Numbered from the stretch's first letter, positions 1-11,636 are shown. The stretch is DNA of 64,000 nucleotides from Moniliophthora roreri (GCA_001466705.2 LATX02000230.1:62001-126000); one strand, 5' to 3'. Program-made: numbers and translations. Notes: generated by a model not told the origin, from the letters alone.

Positions 1-351
1 AGCACCCAGATAGCTATCGCAAAAAGAACATATGGTACTTACAAATCTGTAGCACATATCGAATTTTTTCTTGGCATCTGAGCGAATGTTGCCCCATCTC
101 TGTCGCTGGAAGTTCGGCCGACGAGGGAGTCCTGGAGGCGCAGGCAGAAACTTGGCGAGAAATTCGATGGGTGACACTGGACCAAACCACTCGTTATGAG
201 TGTCGAGTTCAACTTGAGCAAGGCGGGTATCCCTGGTGGGGTCTTCGGATGTAAATGTCGATCTGCCAGTGTTCAACTCGAGCGGAGAACTCGAGGAATC
301 AAATATAGCCTGACTCTGATCCCTCGGCAGTTGAGGAGGAGTAGACGACAT
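1..351 (-). CDS. FunK1-type protein kinase, N-terminal exon (partial, copy A)
   Basis: This is the first exon of a fungal-type protein kinase (FunK1 family) whose remainder lies beyond the left edge. Translation starts at the ATG at 351-349 and gives MSSTPPQLPRDQSQAIF, followed by a D-S-S-S-S-P-L-E-L-N stretch. It parallels copy B at 3741 almost residue for residue. The frame stays open to about position 43, where TTT is followed by a GTAAGT donor, so an intron runs off the window. The catalytic part is not visible. The N-terminal module of this family is non-catalytic; its role is not known to me. The exon belongs to a segmental duplication with 3490-4145. Confidence 0.75.
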   Translation of the reverse strand, partial: MSSTPPQLPRDQSQAIFDSSSSPLELNTGRSTFTSEDPTRDTRLAQVELDTHNEWFGPVSPIEFLAKFLPAPPGLPRRPNFQRQRWGNIRSDAKKKFDMCYRFVSTICSFCDSYLGA

Positions 352-1329
352 GCTGAGTGAGTGCGCCTTCGTTTGATGGAGAATTCATGGATCCATGGTG
401 TTCGATACGGGGCTGTGGAATCGGCCACGACTTGGCAGAAAGAGAAGAACAATGCAAAATGGCGCTCGCGTGACCGTGGCTGCCATTGATGGCTAACCTG
501 ATTTGGCAGGCAGTGTTTCCCACACCTCAACCGAGAACGACCAACTTGAATGAAGTGCGCCGGTGCGCCTTGGGCAATTATGCAAGATTTCGGTCAAGGT
601 AGAGCTATGAAGTGTTGCAGAATGTGCTAAACTACAGAATCCACAGTCTTTCAGTTCGGATACTGCGAAAAGATGTTACAACCTCACAAAATCGTCTGGC
701 CATCCAAGATGTTAAGCAGCCAAACTCACACATCCATGGACTCTTGGCCTCTTGGTCAGGTATGCCGGTAATCTGGCATCTATCTATTCATTCACCTATC
801 CTAATGATGTCTCCTTCCCAGTTATCGGCGCGATATTCCATTTATTCGTTCTAAACTCAGGCGATAACTGATGAAAGACCTGTCTAAGCGAAATATGCAT
901 GAGTAGAAGCAGTCAACAACATGGCTCATATATGCCGAGTCACCAATCATTGGTCATGCGCAGCAGAAAGTTAAAACCCAGCACCCTCTCTGACCGTCTC
1001 AGCTTGTACGCACCGAGTACTCTCCTCTTGGACAATCGACGCCAGGAGACTACGGCCAACAACACAGCTCATATACGCCCACCTACCAACGGACTCTTCA
1101 TCCAGCGAAGTAACACTCATCAATTGGTCATATACGGTAGTCAGTATGTGCAGCAATCAAGCCGCCCTCAGCAAAAGTACCGCAAGCTAAGCAATACTAC
1201 GGTAGTCTAAGCAAAATGAGATTCACGATTAAGCACGAGTATAATTTCGTTCCTTTGCCTTGCTACTAAGCTATTCTCTGCTTTCAAAAAGCAAAGCTGA
1301 CCGTTTTTCCGGCGACTACCGGTGCTAAA
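352..1329. other. Intergenic, partly duplicated upstream region of FunK1 copy A
   Basis: No gene is recognised here. Positions 352 to about 850 are recognisably similar to 3742-4145 upstream of FunK1 copy B: both hold the same run around GCAAAATGGCGCT and the GTGACCGTGGCT block. This is duplicated promoter-side DNA with small indels. Short open frames at 612-854 and 899-1210 are not conserved as protein between the two copies, so I do not call them genes. Confidence 0.6.
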
Positions 1330-1603
1330 TTAATTACTGTTCACTTTCAGAGACCCATCAGCCATGTTGGTCGTAGCTAGGACGTCGAAAGCATTCACCT
1401 CGCCAAAGGCGTTGTATGAATAGGACAGTTTGAAGAGATAACTGCGAAGGGACGCTGTCACTAGACACAGAACATTCGTTCCAGAGCTGCAGGTCCCGTT
1501 GGGTAGCTGGTCATCGCTCTTGGGTATAATGTTACCCACGTTCGGACAGGCGAGACCTCCAGGTTTCCGGTGGTCGTGTTGGGATCCTACCGTCTAAGCG
1601 TTG
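1330..1603 (-). CDS. Possible terminal exon of an unidentified protein
   Basis: A minus-strand frame is open from a plausible acceptor (ATCAACGCTTAG, about 1600) down to a TAA at 1330. It encodes about 88 residues, including GLACPNVGNIIPKSDDQLPN and a C-terminal ATTNMADGSLKVNSN. The branch-like CAACGC ahead of the acceptor and the even composition favour an exon, but I found no partner exon upstream and do not recognise the family. It may be the remnant 3' end of a deleted gene or chance. It lies between two FunK1 copies. Confidence 0.25.
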
Positions 1604-1821
1604 ATAACATGGAGGAGGCCGCAGACTGATAATGACCTGAAGCTGTTAATACACTCATATCATGATTCCCAAAGAGAAGTTCAAGGCTTGTTACTTGTAT
1701 GTGCCTACTACTATACACAAAGAGATTCAATACATAGATAAAAAGCTAATCCAGCGCTGTTCATGAAGAAGGGACGAAGAAGAAAAGTTCGTAAAAGCCG
1801 TAAACTGACTGAGTTGTCCTC

Positions 1822-3741
1822 TCAACCTCTATGCTTCTTAGAGCTTCGTCCGGAGCTTAGTCCTAGCAGTCGTGGTGCGAAGTTGCTTCCAGTGCGCGTG
1901 TTCCTAGCACCCTCTGTCCTTCCAGTGATCATGTACTTGATATAAGCATCTTCAAGTTGCTGTTTACGGTCAATCCGTGCATCGCTGAGTTGGGAAGAAT
2001 CCCGTGTGGCTTCGCAGAAGCGTTCGTAAATCCAATCCCAATCTTCCAAGCGTTCCAGGAATTTGTCGTATTTCCAGACTGACTGCCGATTCAGCTTTTT
2101 CTCGTCATAGTTCGCCAAAGCCGCAATCTCATCGTACTGTTCCCTGTCCTCGTTTGACGGAGCGTCGTCGTAGCGTACCGCTACCAGGTCCTCAAAGTCG
2201 ACGAGGAGATCCTTCAGACGGCCAGCTTGAAACCCGCCGGCTCTGCGGATCTGGCGTGAACACAAAGATGTCTCCTTGTGGGTACCACCTATGCTACGAC
2301 CCTCGCTAATCATTACATAGTCGTAATTCTGGTTAAGGCGTTCGACTACCTTCGTCGCTGTCAAACTATGCGGTCCATGTTTTAAAAGTACCCAGCATAG
2401 GACATGGAAGAAAGACTCCAGATCATCGGCGCGTTTGTGACAGGTTGCTTTTCCCAATAGAAGTTTGGCGGACATAAATTGCCATGTTCCCTGCAAAGGT
2501 ACAGATGAATCATTAAATCTCTGGGCAGAAACATATTCTACTCACCGTTCTTTCGTGTTGTCGTGGCGTCTCGCGATCAACCACCGGCTTGCTAAAGTCC
2601 CAGTCAATCAGGAAACCAGATTTGCCATCTTCGCTGATGAGAATGTTGCCAGAACTGATGTCGCGGTGCAAAATCTTCGCCTCGTCATATGCAACCTGAT
2701 GAGCTTCATATTATAATTATTAGTCTTCGGAACATGTAAGAAAACTGCACAGAAGTACATACCTTTCATGGCATCCTTGATCGCGTTAACCAACTCATGC
2801 GTAGTGCGAAATTCCGTGAGGCGATGGCCTACTTCTCGAAAGACGATGTAGTAATGTTGGAAGGGATAGGAAGGCTCTCCTGGCCTAAAAAGATCTGGGA
2901 AACTCGATCTGGAGAGGGTTTTCTGCTGACCAGCATCACCGTGCGCAACGACGTGCGGAATGTGAGGAACTCCTTTCTCGTGCAGTTGCGCGTAAACGTT
3001 ACCCTCCTTCTGCATTTCCTCCATGTCGATTCTCCATGTGTCCTTCAAATATACAATGTTACCGTGTATATCGATGACCAAGAACCCACGGGTCGAGCGA
3101 CCAAAAGGAGAGACCGATACAGAGAAACGATTAGCGCCGCCATAGAACACCACCGTCTCCTTACTGCTTTCTTCGTATACCGAGAATTTCCATACCTTCT
3201 CCCATTTTTTGAGAGGAAGGAGCTCAGTGGCCTGCTTGACGAACCGAGACTCGGCAGCAGACGGAACAGTCACTGTCCGATCATGGCCTCGGATTTCGGG
3301 GGAAGAGTGGTTGAAACGCCACAAGAAGTCGACGAGGTGCTTCTCCTTCGCATAACGAAAAGCGCTGGTAACCACGGCACCTTCACGATCGAATCGAATC
3401 AGCCTGGCATAGTCACCGGCAACCTCGACGCAGAAAGCATGTGTCCTGAATTGGGTTGCAAGCATGGCGCCAGCGTAGGTGGCAAGCTNGGACCGGAAAT
3501 TCGGACGACGAGGGAGTCCGGAAGGCTTAGGCAGAAACTTGTCGAGAAATTTGGCGGGTGACACTGGGCCAAACCACTTGTTATGAGTGTCGAGTTCAAC
3601 TTGAACAAGGCGAGTATCCCTTATGGGGTCTTCGGATGCAAAAGCCGATCTGCCAGTGTTCAACTTCAGCGGAGAACTCGAGGAATCAAATATGGCCTGA
3701 CTCTGATTCTGAGGCAGTTGAGGAGGAGGAGTAGACGACAT
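1822..3741 (-). CDS. FunK1 fungal-type protein kinase (copy B)
   Basis: FunK1 kinases are divergent Ser/Thr-type kinases expanded in mushroom-forming fungi. Three exons fit: 3741-2763, 2703-2546 and 2490-1822, with introns of 59 and 55 nt that begin GTATGT and GTGAGT. Exon 1 carries the N-terminal module and the GRSTRGFLVIDIHGN strand. Exon 2 carries the catalytic loop HRDISSGNILIS and the metal-binding IDWDFSKP, the family's version of DFG. Exon 3 begins GTWQFMSAKLLL and includes DDLESFFHVLCWVL. HRD and DWD are intact. A single N at 3489 sits where about 40 residues present in copy D are missing, so the assembled N-terminal part is probably incomplete although the frame happens to stay open. 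Confidence 0.85.
3489..3489. other. Assembly gap (single N) inside FunK1 copy B
   Basis: One ambiguous base replaces sequence that FunK1 copies A and D retain between the PNF region and the ATYAG/ASYAG region. It is best read as a gap of unknown length. Confidence 0.7.
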
Positions 3742-4145
3742 GCTGAGTGAGTGCGTATTCTTTTGATGAAGAATCCATGGTGTTCATTGCCAGAGAGTTA
3801 AGTACTGTGTTGCGGAACTGGCCACCACTTGGCGGAAAGAGAGGAACAATGCAAAATGGCGCTTGCGTGACCGTGGCTACCGTTGATGGCCAAGGTATGG
3901 CTATGAAGTGTGGCAGAATTTAATATAGCTGACTCCACAACTTTTCAGTTCTTGGATACTGCGAGTAGCTGTACATGTGATAGAAAATCGTCGATGCAGC
4001 CAAAAGTTCATGCATCCATATTGAACTCTCAGTCAAGTATGTTGGTAATCTGGTATCTATTTATTCACTCAACTATCCCAATGATGTCTTTTTTACAGTT
4101 ATTGGCGAATATCATATTTGCTCATTCGGAACTCAGGCGATAGCC
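3490..4145. repeat. Segmental duplication (partner of about 1-860)
   Basis: From the first exon of FunK1 copy B outward to about 4145, the sequence parallels 1-860 with scattered substitutions and indels. Shared landmarks are the CATGCTGAGTGAGTGCG start-codon context, GAACAATGCAAAATGGCGCT, and the ATCTGGYATCTATNYATTCA stretch near 775 and 4050. The block makes a tandem FunK1 array of at least two units. Confidence 0.75.
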
Positions 4146-4389
4146 GGAATCTTGTCCAAGTCAATAGCATTCTAAAGCTATTGCATTCCAACGGGTTGCG
4201 GGAGGTTATGTTACTATAGCACATTTCAAATATCCGAATAAGTTGGTATTTGTGGCACAATGCCAGAGAGTCCACGATCAACAATAAAAATTCAACCAAA
4301 CGACTGAGCTCGGTCTCTCCCGGGCCTTTGTCGGTCAAGGCATACCCAATGTCTGTTCGAATAGAGTAAGCTTCAAGGAAAGACTCGAC

Positions 4390-4971
4390 TCAACAGGATA
4401 GCCCCGTCAAACCAACTCCAATAATCGTCGCCAACGCCAAATGCGGATTCGCAGTTCCTTCAATGAACCGCATCTCAAAGTTCCTCGATTGAGGCGAAGT
4501 CGTATTCATCAACCGAATAGGCGCTTCACGGTTCTCTGTACCATAATGAACGTACTTTCCTCCACTCCAGACACCATCAGATACACGCTTGTATGAAGCT
4601 GGAGTGGGGAGAGTGATAGCAGGGATCGCAGGGAGATGTTCGAGTACCCCTGCCAAGAAACTTGATTCCTGCACTGACAATCCTTTCGCTGGTCTCTCAG
4701 TACCTTCTTGATGAACCGAGATGTGGATGTGAGCCGCAGATCCAGTCGTCCCCATGAACGGTCTAGGAGAAAAAGTCACATGCAACCCATGCTTTGCAGC
4801 TAGATTGACTACGAGTTCATGCACGAATATAACTTGGTCTGTGGCAGCGAGAGGAGTGAGAGGTCCAGATATGACTACTGGTCCACTTGGATCTTTAACC
4901 AAGCCTCCGGCACAAGGTGGGGCCTCAGGCCTCAGTTTTGGTGACAAGTGGTGGAGACAACGACTCTCAGA
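4390..4971 (-). pseudogene. Glutamine-synthetase-like catalytic domain fragment
   Basis: The frame encodes the C-terminal catalytic part of a class-I-like glutamine synthetase (GlnA/FluG-type fold), an ATP-dependent ligase family. Recognisable elements are PPCAGGLVKDPSGPVV, the GSAAHIHIS metal/substrate strand (family G-x-G-x-H-x-H), the ASYKRVSDGVWSGG loop, and NFEMRFIEGTANPHLALA near the end. It stops at GLTGLSC followed by TGA, before the usual C-terminal helices, and upstream the open frame runs straight into the copia 5' LTR at 4972. No GS N-terminus is found beyond the 3' LTR at 21216. It is therefore truncated at both ends and probably non-functional. Confidence 0.75.
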
Positions 4972-5591
4972 TGTTGAGACGATATGAAGTCATCACATGA
5001 CTATCACGTGATCATGAACACATATCTGCGTCCGTAGATCTCAAGGTCAAGAGAGCAGTTCGACTCAGTTCAAGTCAACTAGGAGAACAATAAGAAAGCT
5101 ATACTTAGCACAATAAGATAGCTATTCTTGGATCCTATTGTCCTAGACAATAGACCATCCAAGTGCGCAGCTTGCCTATTACAGAACTACCCATACTTGG
5201 TAGATTCAGGCAGTGGTCTCTACATCTTATTGTCCGAGTCATTCAGGACAATAAGATCTATAATTAGATACCTATTGTCCTCTATTCTTAGATATCCATT
5301 GTTTGATATATCTAGTAGAATTAGGCATACACAGTACCATACACTAGAATAGTATATAAGGACACCTGTATGAGGCTTAATCCTTAAGTCCTCTCCTTCC
5401 TGTACTCACTACAGTACTCAGAGAATCTACTCTCTTATCTGCACATCGTCATAAGCGACTAGCAAGTCATATAGGGTCAACACCCCATATAACAATGTGA
5501 GTTGAAGACACATTACCACTGCGCTGCTATGCTGCCAGCAATGACGAAAGAGCTCTGCTTGTCGTCCTCTTGTCCACACATAACTTCAACA
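4972..5591 (+). repeat. Copia 5' LTR
   Basis: Begins TGTTGAGACG and ends CTTCAACA, giving short inverted termini. It holds a TATA box (TATATAAG, 5353-5360), an ATCACGTGAT palindrome (5003-5012), and several TATTGTCC/GGACAATA elements in both orientations. About 18 differences from the 3' LTR were counted by eye, and all are transitions. Confidence 0.92.
5353..5360 (+). promoter_or_regulatory. Copia LTR TATA box
   Basis: TATATAAG is present at the same offset in the 3' LTR (20977-20984). Transcription should start about 30 nt downstream, placing the U3/R boundary near 5385-5390. Confidence 0.65.
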
Positions 5592-5604
5592 GGTTATGGG
5601 CTCT
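5592..5604 (+). promoter_or_regulatory. Copia primer-binding site (initiator-tRNA half type)
   Basis: Immediately after the LTR end the sequence is GGTTATGGGCTCT. It is nearly complementary to the anticodon stem-loop of eukaryotic initiator tRNA-Met (GGGCTCATAACCC). Copia-group elements are known to prime from an internal half-molecule of this tRNA rather than its 3' end, so this placement fits. The pairing was inferred from the conserved tRNA sequence, not from this genome. Confidence 0.5.
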
Positions 5605-6397
5605 AAAGGCCTTAGTGTGTGGGACATTGTTCACAACAGTCATTATCACTACTTCTGGCTGAAGGCTTATAACTCCTATAAGACTTTGCTAGAGGTTTAC
5701 AGCATAGCCGACACCTTCACTGGCAGTAAGGCCACGATCACTGTTCTAGCGACTCGGATGTGGATTGGTGGATGGATAGAGGTAATTCCCCTCTCCTCAC
5801 TATGTAGTACCACTATTATTTTGCTCTGAAAGCAGCACCTAACGTCATACTATACAAAACTTTTTCCTGCTCATGAAGAATTACCTTCATGAAGCACAGT
5901 CGTCAACTGTTGGCCTTATTTCCTTCACTGGAACATGGGTTAGCCCATCTCAGCAATAAACCAGTAGTCAACCCAGTGAGCTGGAGGGTCTCACAACTGG
6001 ACACTGGCACCTAGATAAAACAACTTTATTGCTTTCAACTGTGGAAGGAGTTGTTTATATAAATTATGTACTCTTTTAATGTAAATAGTCCCCCCTGATT
6101 GCTCTAAGTTATTTAAACGTTTAATTAAAAAGATTTGTTGATTGGTTGATCACTTGATCATCAATCTTTAAAACAAACTTTCATTAGACTTTCTATTGGC
6201 GATCAGATTTTGTATATAACATATGATACATAATGTCAGTCTGGGTGATGAGACCAGATGACAGAAGGATCGACAACCGAGATATGACTGTGATGAATAT
6301 CATTCTACATTCTATCCTTTGGAGATCATAATCGGAATCCATCCTCTGGCATGACATGCTTGCTAACGATGCCTGTTTAGATCTTTCAATAAACAGA
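5605..6397 (+). other. Copia untranslated leader
   Basis: About 0.8 kb lies between the primer-binding site and the gag start. It is A/T-rich in its second half. A small open frame (5596-5829) has no recognisable domain and is not called. Confidence 0.6.
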
Positions 6398-7180
6398 ATG
6401 TCTCAACCTCGAACCCATTCTCAGGATCAGCCAATCAATGTTAACGTTAGTAACCCTGTCTGATTGGACTCGGGTTCTACTGTTCTTGCACACATTGAGG
6501 ATTCAGTATTGCTGCCTGTCTATACTCATGGCAGGAACACTGTTGCAATCATGAATGCTGGTGCTGGATCTGGAATGTCAAGCCTTTCTTCTGCTCCTAT
6601 CTTTGATAGTGATAGGAATAAATTCAAGGAGTTCAAACATCTTTTCTTAGGATACTGTGAATTACAAAACGTAGTAGAAGGTCTCACTCAGAAGAAACTT
6701 TCTGATGATGACAAGAAAGACAAAGACAAGTTTGCCTTCTGGAATGAGAACAATAATAAGTGCATGGGTCTTTTCAAAATGAAATTAGGTCCACTTCTTC
6801 AACATTTCATCAAGGACACTGCTAAACTTACATGGGATGCGTTAATTGCTGAATATGATAAGTTTAACCTTGCTGAAATCTTCGAGTGGTTCTCTGTCCT
6901 CACTGCCATAAATATTGGCAAAGGACAAAATCCCACCAATGCTTATAACCTAATCCAGACCTGCCTTATTAAACTCAAGGAAGAACAGATAGAGATTGCT
7001 GATTGGATGGTTTCAATGATCCTCATGAAGGCACTTCCAGGATCCTGGGATACCTTCAAATCACAAGTCTTTGTTACTGCTGAAAAGAAAGAAGACTTTG
7101 CTGTTTCATCCAACGAGAAGAAACAATCAACAGCACAAATCATCGGATCAAAAGAAGAAACCTACCAATTAGAAATCTAA
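6398..7180 (+). pseudogene. Copia gag polyprotein (interrupted)
   Basis: The likely start is ATG 6398, reading MSQPRTHSQDQPINVNVSNP. A TGA at 6461-6463 interrupts it, and the frame then stays open to TAA 7178-7180. The body matches the copia Gag/UBN2 capsid-type module: SSAPIFDSDRNKFKEFKH, FWNENNNKCMGLFKMKL, TWDALIAEYDKF, and a helix ending MILMKALPGSWDTFKSQV. This normally forms the virus-like particle shell. No CCHC knuckle follows in this frame. A +1 shift is needed at the end to enter the pol frame (QNTFIAAFDEGEEAINM). Confidence 0.8.
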
Positions 7181-7181
7181 T

Positions 7182-10100
7182 CAAACAAAGAGAAGTCACA
7201 AAGGAAGAAGGCAAAACACCTTTATTGCTGCCTTTGATGAAGGAGAAGAAGCCATTAATATGGCTTTCGCCACTGCAATTGATGAAGAAGGGGGAACTAG
7301 TGACAAAGCTGAGGACTCTGAGATGGAGACTCAAATGGAGTCTTCTGATCAGTACTCACAAACTTCAAATGAGGATGACACACCACATGTCGAGACTCTT
7401 TCACTCGCATCTGGGAGACGATACTCAGCCCCATTACATCAATCTGTCATATACGAATTAGAGGATGGAGAAGTCATCTCAGACCAAGAGGTCGAAGATC
7501 CTTTTCGTTCCAATGACAGATTTTCTTCACCAATTATTGGCAACAATGAGGATGAATCTGAATCATTAGGTGATGAGGATACAGAAGATGAACTGGAATC
7601 CTCTGATGAATCCTTCTATACTGTACCTTTAGGAGATAAGGAAAAAGAAAATACTTCTCCTGAGCTAGTAGAAGCTGTCACACTACCAATGAACTCAACT
7701 GGATACACTCCTCAATTAAATTCTCCTGCGTTTATGGAAACCAGTATCTATTGTGGAGCAGGACCAATCACTTTGGTACCTATGTTTCCAGATCCTGCGG
7801 TTCCAGATAACTTCTCTCTTCATGCCTTAAGAGGACATCATTGAATTCCTCTAACACATTCCAACCCACACCTTATTGTGCCAAATCCCTTATTCACTTG
7901 GATAAACTCCCTTGATGAATTCCTTGCACAATTCCCAGATGAATTTGCTAAATTGGGAATGATTAAAATGCAATACATCATCAACAGAGCCAAGGATATA
8001 GGATTACTGGACAAACCATGCATTCAAGTATATCTTGAAATGATGTACTTAGCCATTCACAAACCTATGGTCTATGGACACTTGCGACCTCACCAAAGTA
8101 TCTTTGCACTTTGTTCAAGCCAATGCGAATTGTGCAAGCATAAAATTGAACCATGGTCACAACACCTAGGCATGGGTGTTTATGCAGTAATTCGGGAGAA
8201 ACCTGATGGAGCCAGATACTGGACATATTGTACTCCTCCAGAATATCCCTTCAATGATATTCTGCAACCAGTTGATGCATTACTCCATGTCTTAGGACTT
8301 GATGAACCTTTCATGACTGATGAACTCATCCTCATGGAATTACATCATCATTCTGAAGCAAAATGCCTCTCTTCCTGTCCTATCTGCTCCAACCATCTTT
8401 GTCAAGGCAAATATTATGGAGGAGGTCTATACCATCTAGAGGAAACTGTAATCACAAATAGTGATCAACAGTTGACACCACTTCCAATCATTGGAAACCC
8501 TGTTGACCTCACCATTGTATACAAAGACAGAATCCCAGAATTTTACACTGAACTTCCTGAACCAGAAAAACCTTTCCTGGATTCACAAGCTCTTTACTGC
8601 ACTACTTGTCGGGAATCACACACACTTGATGTATGGGCAGAAGAATCCGAAAGTCGTAATCTCTGCCATACTGCTCTAGTCCATATCCCACACTATGAGG
8701 ATTTTCCTACCAAATCCTTTAAAGTAAACATGGATCAAACTGGTAGAAAACCTGGCAAACTTAGGAAATGGCCTATTCTTAATATTGACTATGATGTCAT
8801 TAAGAAAGGAAGACCTATCAGGTATTTCTATCCAGATGCTGCACAAAGGCGACAAGACACAAAACCCCATACCTTTTCTTGGCAAGCATGTGTCTGCTCT
8901 GGACGTATTACAAAACGGAGAAATGCCTTACCTCCGAATGTCACACCAAGATCTGTCACACGAATGCAATGTGCTGAAAAGTGTAAAAGAATCAAAGAAC
9001 AAGTTGAGAATGACCAAGACTATTATGCCAGCCCCTCTAATTATCCACCCTCACCTAAAAAGGGAAAAATGGGTGAGAGCAGCACCTCGAGAGCTTTCTG
9101 CTCCTGGCATAATACAACACATTCTGAAACCAACTGTTCTGATGTTGAAACTGAAATGGTAAGCAAAGATAAAGGAAAATCTAAACAATTCTTTAGTGAG
9201 ATATCTGAACAATCATTAATTGATCTGGACTCTACCTTCCTAAAGGAATCTAGAGATATTGTCACCCAATCAATGGTTGATAGCACTATTAGCCCTAGGT
9301 CTAATGAATTTTTGGATAACCCAGGTCCTTCAGGATCTACTTTGCCTTCTTCTGAGACTCCAGAAAATACCGCTGGTCTGTCACTTACAGAACCAACATG
9401 GCCCAATACAGCCACTACTCCTTGGACTGATCTCAAAGCATGTGGATGGCATGGAATGCATCGCCCTGAGTCAGCATGTTCACTTGTTGGCATTGAAACC
9501 TGGTGTCAGAAGCCTGACTGGACACTTCCATTGGAAGAAATTGCTCCATTGTCATCTTCACCAGAGCCACTACAAGTTCTGCCACCACAAGGATCATCCA
9601 ACATCACAGGCGCTACTATCTATAATCTGGATCCAAACTATACAATTGTACCAACATATCAATCAGGAGAAATACCAGTAGAGTTGAAACATTCTGACAA
9701 ACAATTTGTCTTGCAACAAGTTGAGGACCTGAATGATGCTCCACATAACACATTCTTCACAGTTGGAAATGAGAATCGTGTTAGCTCATTCTATAACCCC
9801 TTAGTTGCACCAACTCCTCCTCCTGAAGTGGCACGATGGGAAGAAGAAAACCATTATAACTATGAATGTAATGAGGTGGACTACTATGATTGGTATAGTC
9901 AAGGCCCTATTATTCCTATGAGTACTAATCATACTAAACAGAACACTTCTCAAACAAATATTTTCCTTAAAAATATTGAAGATTGTGTTGTTAATGTTTG
10001 TGCAACCAATATGTTCTGTACCTTAGTTGATTGTACTAGTAATAATAGTTTGAAATCAAACTCCACATTTTGGGTTCTTGATTCTGCTGTGACCAACTAC

Positions 10101-10358
10101 ATAAGTCCATTTATTGGAGATTTCTCTGAACTACATGAGATAAACCCTATAAATATTCAAGGGGTTAACGGTGGTGATACTATCACCAAAGCTGGAACCA
10201 TTATTATCTCACATAAGAACTCCAATAATGATATTCACCAAGTCAAGTTATCTCCAGTATATTATCATCTGAAATCCACATTCCGATTACTAGCTGGGAA
10301 TAAATTCACAATGAGAGGTTGTGACATCATATATTCTCACCCGGAAACCTCAATTTGA
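7182..10358 (+). pseudogene. Copia Cys-rich linker and aspartic protease region
   Basis: One frame (codons beginning at multiples of 3) runs from about 7182 to 10358, broken by a TGA at 7842-7844. It opens with an acidic, Ser/Glu-rich segment to 7841. A long region follows with repeated Cys/His clusters: SQCELCKHKIEPWSQH, CLSSCPICSNHLC, CTTCRESHTL, then two C-x2-H-x(2-3)-H-x(4-5)-C motifs (CSWHNTTHSETNC near 9100 and CGWHGMHRPESAC near 9440). The C-terminal part, FWVLDSAVTNYISPF, is the retropepsin active-site strand with D-S-A in place of the usual D-S/T-G, so catalysis is doubtful. About 1000 residues between capsid and protease is unusually long for a copia element. Confidence 0.7.
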
Positions 10359-10373
10359 TGGAAGAATGGGAAC

Positions 10374-11636
10374 TTGTTTCTGTCTTTATTCTCCAGACAG
10401 GATAAATTCAAGTTCACCTACCTGGAGACCTACATTGAGCATCTCGATGTTCTTCAGGCTCCTGCTTCCGCTGCTACCTCGAAAACAGTAGACTCTATTA
10501 TTGCACATAATCATTTTGGACATATTCCTGAACTAATACCCAGGAAATGTAATGATGCCTGCAAAGGTTTTTCTATAAGAGAATCGTTGAAGTTTGAGCA
10601 CCCTTGCACTGGATGCGCTTATGGGGGCATAAAGCAACGGTCATATCCAAACTCTTCAAAACGAGCATCTGCAGCTCTAGAACTAATCCATATGGACTTA
10701 GTGGAGTTTCCTGTGGTTTCATACCCAAATAAATACAAATACGCATTAATGATCAGTGATGACTACTCCAGCTATGGCTGGACTACTCTACAAAAATCAA
10801 AAACACAACTTGAAATGTTAGCTTCCTTCAAAATATTCTGCACACAAATTGAAAAACAAATCGGGAAGCCTATAAAAATACTGTGTATTCATCATAGGGG
10901 AGAGTTCTTTGGGACCTTATTCCAGGGGTACCTCAAAGATTCTGGAATTCAAATTCAATATTCTGCTCCACATGAACATCAACAAGCCGGGAGAATTGAG
11001 TGCTTTAACAGTGTTATTCATGAGAAATCAGAAAAATTCCATTTCAAAGCATGTCTTCCTCCTGCTTGGTGGACTTATATGTTCCAAATTGCTGTTCATG
11101 TTTATAATAGAACTCCAAACCGACACTTGTTATGGAAAACACCTATTGAAGCTTTAGAAGGAAAGAAACTGGATGTTTCTTATTTCCAAACACCTAGATG
11201 CACAGCATATGTATACCTTGATAAAGAACTCCATGCACATAAACTAGCACCTAAAATGGAGAAAATGATCTTTATCAGATATGCCCCAGGATCAAAAGCT
11301 TATCTCTTTATGAGAAACACAGGCCAGACATTCACTTCATCCACAGCCATTTTTGATGAAAGTGAATTCCCAAAGTGCAAAACCTCATCAGTCGAATCAT
11401 CACTTATTAAACATGCCATGAACATACCTTTACCATCTTCCTTACAACATGATACCAACCACTTCTTAACTGATCGGGACGCCGATCCATTACCCAATCC
11501 AGAGGTTACTACCAACGATCATCCTGCAGCACCTGATCCTAATCATGGAGATCTTGATGATCAATCATCAGTCAGTAACGTACCTATACCAGCACCTGCG
11601 CCACATCAGCAGTTGGAATTACGGCAATCAACGTGA
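10374..11636 (+). pseudogene. Copia integrase (GAG-pre-integrase plus DDE core)
   Basis: The frame continues from the protease across a TGA at 10356-10358. The HHCC zinc domain appears as HNHFGH and CTGCAYGG. The catalytic core has HMDLVEFPV (first Asp) and HEHQQAGRIECFNSVIHE (the Glu). The second catalytic Asp, expected in an R-S-D-x-G-G-E-F context, reads CIHHRGEFFG, with His in its place. The domain ends with KTPIEALEGKK and the variable C-terminal arm. A further TGA closes it at 11634. Loss of the second Asp alone would abolish strand transfer. Confidence 0.82.

Noticed and set aside
612..1210. Two plus-strand frames upstream of FunK1 copy A
   Set aside because: The duplicated region at 3900-4143 does not keep them as protein.
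7225..9681. Several 60-140 codon frames overlapping the copia polyprotein in other frames
   Set aside because: They lie within the continuous copia frame and have no domain.
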